From positions 42,659,760-42,723,759 of the forward strand of contig CM055092.1 of the NCBI GenBank assembly GCA_029204225.1: a stretch of 64,000 nucleotides of DNA, read 5' to 3'. Shown one piece after another: positions 60,804 through 64,000 of this stretch. Position 1 is the first letter of the stretch, and the number at the start of each line of letters is the position of its first letter. The DNA is from Diphasiastrum complanatum (Eukaryota; Streptophyta; Lycopodiopsida; Lycopodiales; Lycopodiaceae). The position numbers were made by a program, and so were the translations under genes. The notes below the pieces were generated by a model. The model ran no database searches and had not been told where the DNA came from. It saw only the letters and a program-made list of their open reading frames with translations.

Positions 60804-61960
60804 ATGGAAGGTACATCTTCTGAGATCCACTTGATCAATAAGTTCAACGGTGATGACTTTCACATGTGGAAATTCAAAATGAAAATGATACTCACTGAAA
60901 AAAAAAACTTTGGGGATACGTCAATGGTTCAATAGCCAGATTGGCTGAACCTGACATGCTGACTGCTTGGGAAGCTAAGGATGGCAAAGCACTTGCTATT
61001 GCATCTCTAAATCTAAAAGATTCACAAATAGCTCATGTAGCAAATTGTTCTAGCTTCAAAGAAGCATGGGACATTCTTTCTGGTCTATATGAAACAACAG
61101 ATGTATCAACTCATCCCTTTCTGAGAATTAAGTTCCTATCACTCAAGATAAGTGAAGGAACTTTAGTCATTCATCATCTGAACGAATTCTAATATCTACT
61201 TATCAGTTGACTACAGTAGGTTCACCATCGGAAAAAGATGCTAACATGTCTTTTCTGTCTAGTCTTCCTCCCTCTTACGACAACTTAGTATTGCTTTTGA
61301 GCAATGCTCCTAACTTGTCTCTGCAAAAGTTGACAACAAGTTCATTGCAAGAAGAAGTAAGAAGAAAAAGCTTATCCACGTCGAATCGCCCTCTATTCGA
61401 ATAAGAAACAGTTCCAGAAGAAGAGATCTTCAAAGGATAAGAAGACTAAAGCTGAGTAGACTAATTCAGACCAACAATCATAACAGCACAATCAGCAGCA
61501 TCAAAGGCCGAAAACCAAGCCCTTCTGTAAGTACTACAAGAGAACTAATTATGACATCAAGGATTGTCAAGTTCTCAAGAACAACGAAGCAAAGAAGAAG
61601 ATCCACCAGGATGGGGGTTATGATTATGCCAGAACCTCTCATGAAAACCCGACTTTGCTAATGGTACAAAATCAAGAAAGTAGAGATGCCCTTCTATGGT
61701 ATCTCAATTCTGGTGCTTCTCAACACATGACTCCATGCAAGTTTCTATTCGAAGAACTCACGCTAGAAGATTCGAAGTATATTTACTTTCGTGACTCATT
61801 ACATGTCAGATTGATGGCCAAGGTTCCATACGCCTTCATCTTCCAAATGGGCGTACTTTATGCATCTAAGATGAAAAAGAATTTACTTTCTATCAACAAG
61901 CTTATAGATCAGGGTTGTAAAGAGACAGAGCAAACAAAAGGATCGTGATAAGCCAAGAAA
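60804..61960 (+). pseudogene. Copia element J gag and protease
   Basis: MEGTSSEIHLINKFNGDDFH, then a frame change near 60905, LTAWEAKDGKALAIASLNLK and FKEAWDILSGLYET (UBN2-type gag), broken again near 61190. The nucleocapsid knuckle is lost (CKYYKRTNYDIKDC: one Cys and the His replaced). The protease motif reads LLWYLNSGASQHM, with Asn in place of the catalytic Asp. NLLSINKLIDQGC begins the pre-integrase part and then sequence is missing. Confidence 0.7.
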
Positions 61961-61969
61961 GGTATCTAA

Positions 61970-62200
61970 CTAGTGTACTCTACAGGTATGGCATGGAAGA
62001 CTACAAGTCGACACACTCGACTATGGATCAATGATTCAAACTGTCGAAGAACATGTGCCCAAAAACTGAAGCAAAGAAGAAGGAGATATGAAAACACCCC
62101 TTATCAGTCTATAGTCAGATCGGTCATGTATGCCATGGTCTACACTCGTCTTTGTCGAGTGAAAAGCAAGTTGTTTTTTGTAACTTATTAAGCTTTATTC
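61970..62200 (+). pseudogene. Scrap of Copia RT/RNase H end
   Basis: NTPYQSIVRSVMYAMVYTRL matches the conserved Copia segment P-Y-S-VGSLMYAM--TRPD near the RT/RNase H border. It ends shortly before the polypurine tract. Confidence 0.6.
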
Positions 62201-62230
62201 ATAATCCTAGGAGTTAAGCTTAAGGGGGAG

Positions 62231-63206
62231 TGTTGGAGTTAATGTTCACTCCTACTCACCTAAGTTCATCTCCTGAGTACTCTCATACTCTGTAAATATT
62301 CTCTTTCTACAACAACATGCAACTCTACTAGCACAAGTCGAACACTCTGTATCTACATCCTCTTTGAAACAGAACATGATCAAATTGACTACATCGATGT
62401 CGACTTCACCAATCGACATAAGTCCATTCACATCTCGACTTTGACTCCGTCGATATCGACTCAAGGGCAAACAAGTCGACTTGACTCATTCGACACCTTC
62501 GATGACTGTCGACTATCACTAGTCAAAATGGAGCTCTTACTCTGCTCTGTCCAACACAGACTACGTCACAGTTCACTTTGCAGTAACTGCACCTTTTCAC
62601 GACCGTTATTCTTACAATTGTACAACAACTGATGTATCTACATACACAATACTAGAACTAACAAGTGTGTCCATATACAACAATAGATGAGTCAATAATC
62701 AATGGTAGCATGAATCAGAGTTCCTCTGTGAACTCTTTTGTATCAAACTATCTGATTCCATAGGACCAAAGATCTTTAGAGAGAGTGAAAGTAATTCAAG
62801 AAGTAGAGATATTATTCAATCTGTAACTAGCATAGTAAAATCATAGCACGTAGTGCGCTATTACTGTGAACCATTCTTGGGCACAAGATCGTGATCTGAT
62901 TTTTGTATTTACAACAGTTTAACATAGGTTCTCTATTTTCTTTATGTGTGTTTGCACTACCGAATGCTTTCTAATAATTTATTTCTCTAGTATTGATACT
63001 CGTTCTACGACTCATTTGGAATATCTCACTCGAAGAAAGCATGGGTGTCATAGATGCCTAGCTGTTTTACTCCCTGCATGGTTGTCTTTGACCCCTACAA
63101 AGATATTCCTTTGGTCGATCTAAGTAATAGTCTAAATCAACAATTGGTAAAGATCATGTCATACTTTAAAGCTGACTTTTCTATTGTTTGGATATCAGAT
63201 TCAGCA
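62231..63206 (+). repeat. Second LTR of element J, with an extra segment and a PBS after it
   Basis: Collinear with 60009-60730 up to TTTAACAT (62933). About 200 extra bases follow, then CAACAATTGGTAAAGATCATG resumes the match to the 5' LTR end. A Met-type site TGGTATCAGAGC follows at 63211-63222, so this LTR also carries PPT on one side and PBS on the other. Confidence 0.6.
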
Positions 63207-63223
63207 AGAGTGGTATCAGAGCT

Positions 63224-64000
63224 GATAAATAATTATTCCTAAACAATATTCCTTCATATAAACCCCACAATAATGGAGGTAAGGAGCGTAGTTTTTCAAA
63301 TATATGTTGGTCCCGGTGTAATATTATATTTTCACATGATTGCAATTGTCAATGACACCTCACAAAGATTGGTTACAAAAATGGTTGGAGGAAGGAGGGC
63401 TTCTTGAACGCATGTCAAAGTTACACAATAAGCCTTGGGGTTAGGCTTATCATACATTTTTTGTTTGTAACAAGCTAATAATTTCTTTATTAGTCGATAT
63501 TGATGAATAAGTGCCACTGCCCATCTTGTGTGACAAATAAACATTGTGTCACTAAATCCAAGGTCATCTTTCCTAGAGAAGAACACCAATACAATCCAGA
63601 AGCGGTGATTAAAATGCATGAAAATTGCTCATGTTTCAAGTGCAAATGAATTTATCATCGGGCTCAAGACTATGGACAACCACCAAGTGGTATTGTTGCT
63701 ATCATTTGCACAATGCTAATCATTCTAAGTTAGATCCCTTATGCTACTATGATAGCAAAGGGGGCCATATCGTAGAAGGCTTCATATTTGGTTATTACCT
63801 TCATGCATATAAGTAGAACTCATAGTAGCTACGTGGTGGACAACCTCATGTATGTACTTATGTCATTAATGCACCCCACAAACTACATGTCAAGGTTGCA
63901 TAAGTACTTCAAAATGAATCTAATCATTGCATAGATAAAACTAGCATATATCTTTTGACTTTATCCAGTTTTCCAAATAGTGTAGGCAATTGAAATGCCA
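63224..64000. other. No recognised gene
   Basis: A leader-like stretch should follow the primer site at 63211. A 95-codon minus-strand ORF (63619-63332) and a 63-codon plus-strand ORF (63625-63816) have no motif I know. Confidence 0.35.

Larger units (their letters stand above)
60009..63206 (+). mobile_element. Copia element J with internal deletion
   Basis: Two LTRs (60009-60730 and 62231-63206), a tRNA-Met primer site (TGGTATCAAAGCC, 60733-60745) after the first and a polypurine tract (AAGGGGGAG, 62222-62230) before the second define a plus-strand element with only 1.5 kb inside. Gag and protease are followed directly by an RNase H-end scrap. Integrase and nearly all RT are missing. Confidence 0.8.

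Overview
The window is plant nuclear DNA. The only intact host gene is S-adenosyl-L-homocysteine hydrolase (52353-55222, three exons, 485 residues, with the plant-type internal insertion). Almost everything else is LTR-retrotransposon sequence in many states of decay. LTR elements are primed by tRNA-Met or tRNA-Asp type sites and are nested, truncated, inverted and joined head to head. Two fragments of a Penelope-like reverse transcriptase are also present. Such elements are reported from conifers and some seed-free plants and are uncommon in flowering plants, so a non-flowering land plant with a large genome is my best guess; the species cannot be fixed from this window.

Layout. 1-2066: gag relic on the minus strand. 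2067-2842: spacer full of short TGCGAGAG/CTCTCGCA motifs. 2843-14727: plus-strand Ty3/gypsy element (element A), split by a young nested Copia-type element (3525-9095) that carries gag plus a long unknown region and no pol. 14728-19638: second motif-rich spacer, a TATA box, a large P-rich/coiled-coil ORF and an LTR. 19639-25115: minus-strand Ty3 gag-pol (element D). 25116-33050: microsatellites, two Penelope-like copies, an LTR with both PPT and PBS, an inverted gag shard, and a Copia fragment with LTR (element H). 33300-34490: a Ty3 gag relic broken by other LTR sequence. 34494-41714: minus-strand Ty3 element with matching LTRs and a coiled-coil ORF downstream of integrase (element E). 41715-45607: remains of the same ORF module, an unknown two-exon-like ORF, and a Copia fragment (element I). 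48843-51434: large inverted repeat made of two LTR ends. 51435-55222: host gene. 56512-57946: TIR element and a small hairpin element. 59361-63206: old Ty3 RT relic and an internally deleted Copia element (element J). 63224-64000: nothing recognised.

The most notable pattern is a recurring Ty3 architecture: gag-pol, then a spacer dense in near-palindromic 8-10-mers, then (in two copies) a TATA box, then a sense ORF with P/S/T-rich and coiled-coil regions. In three places the reading frame before an LTR runs across the polypurine tract into that LTR. I do not recognise this ORF from known plant families. The nested gag-only element and the Penelope-like copies ending in mixed simple repeats are the next best candidates for something new.
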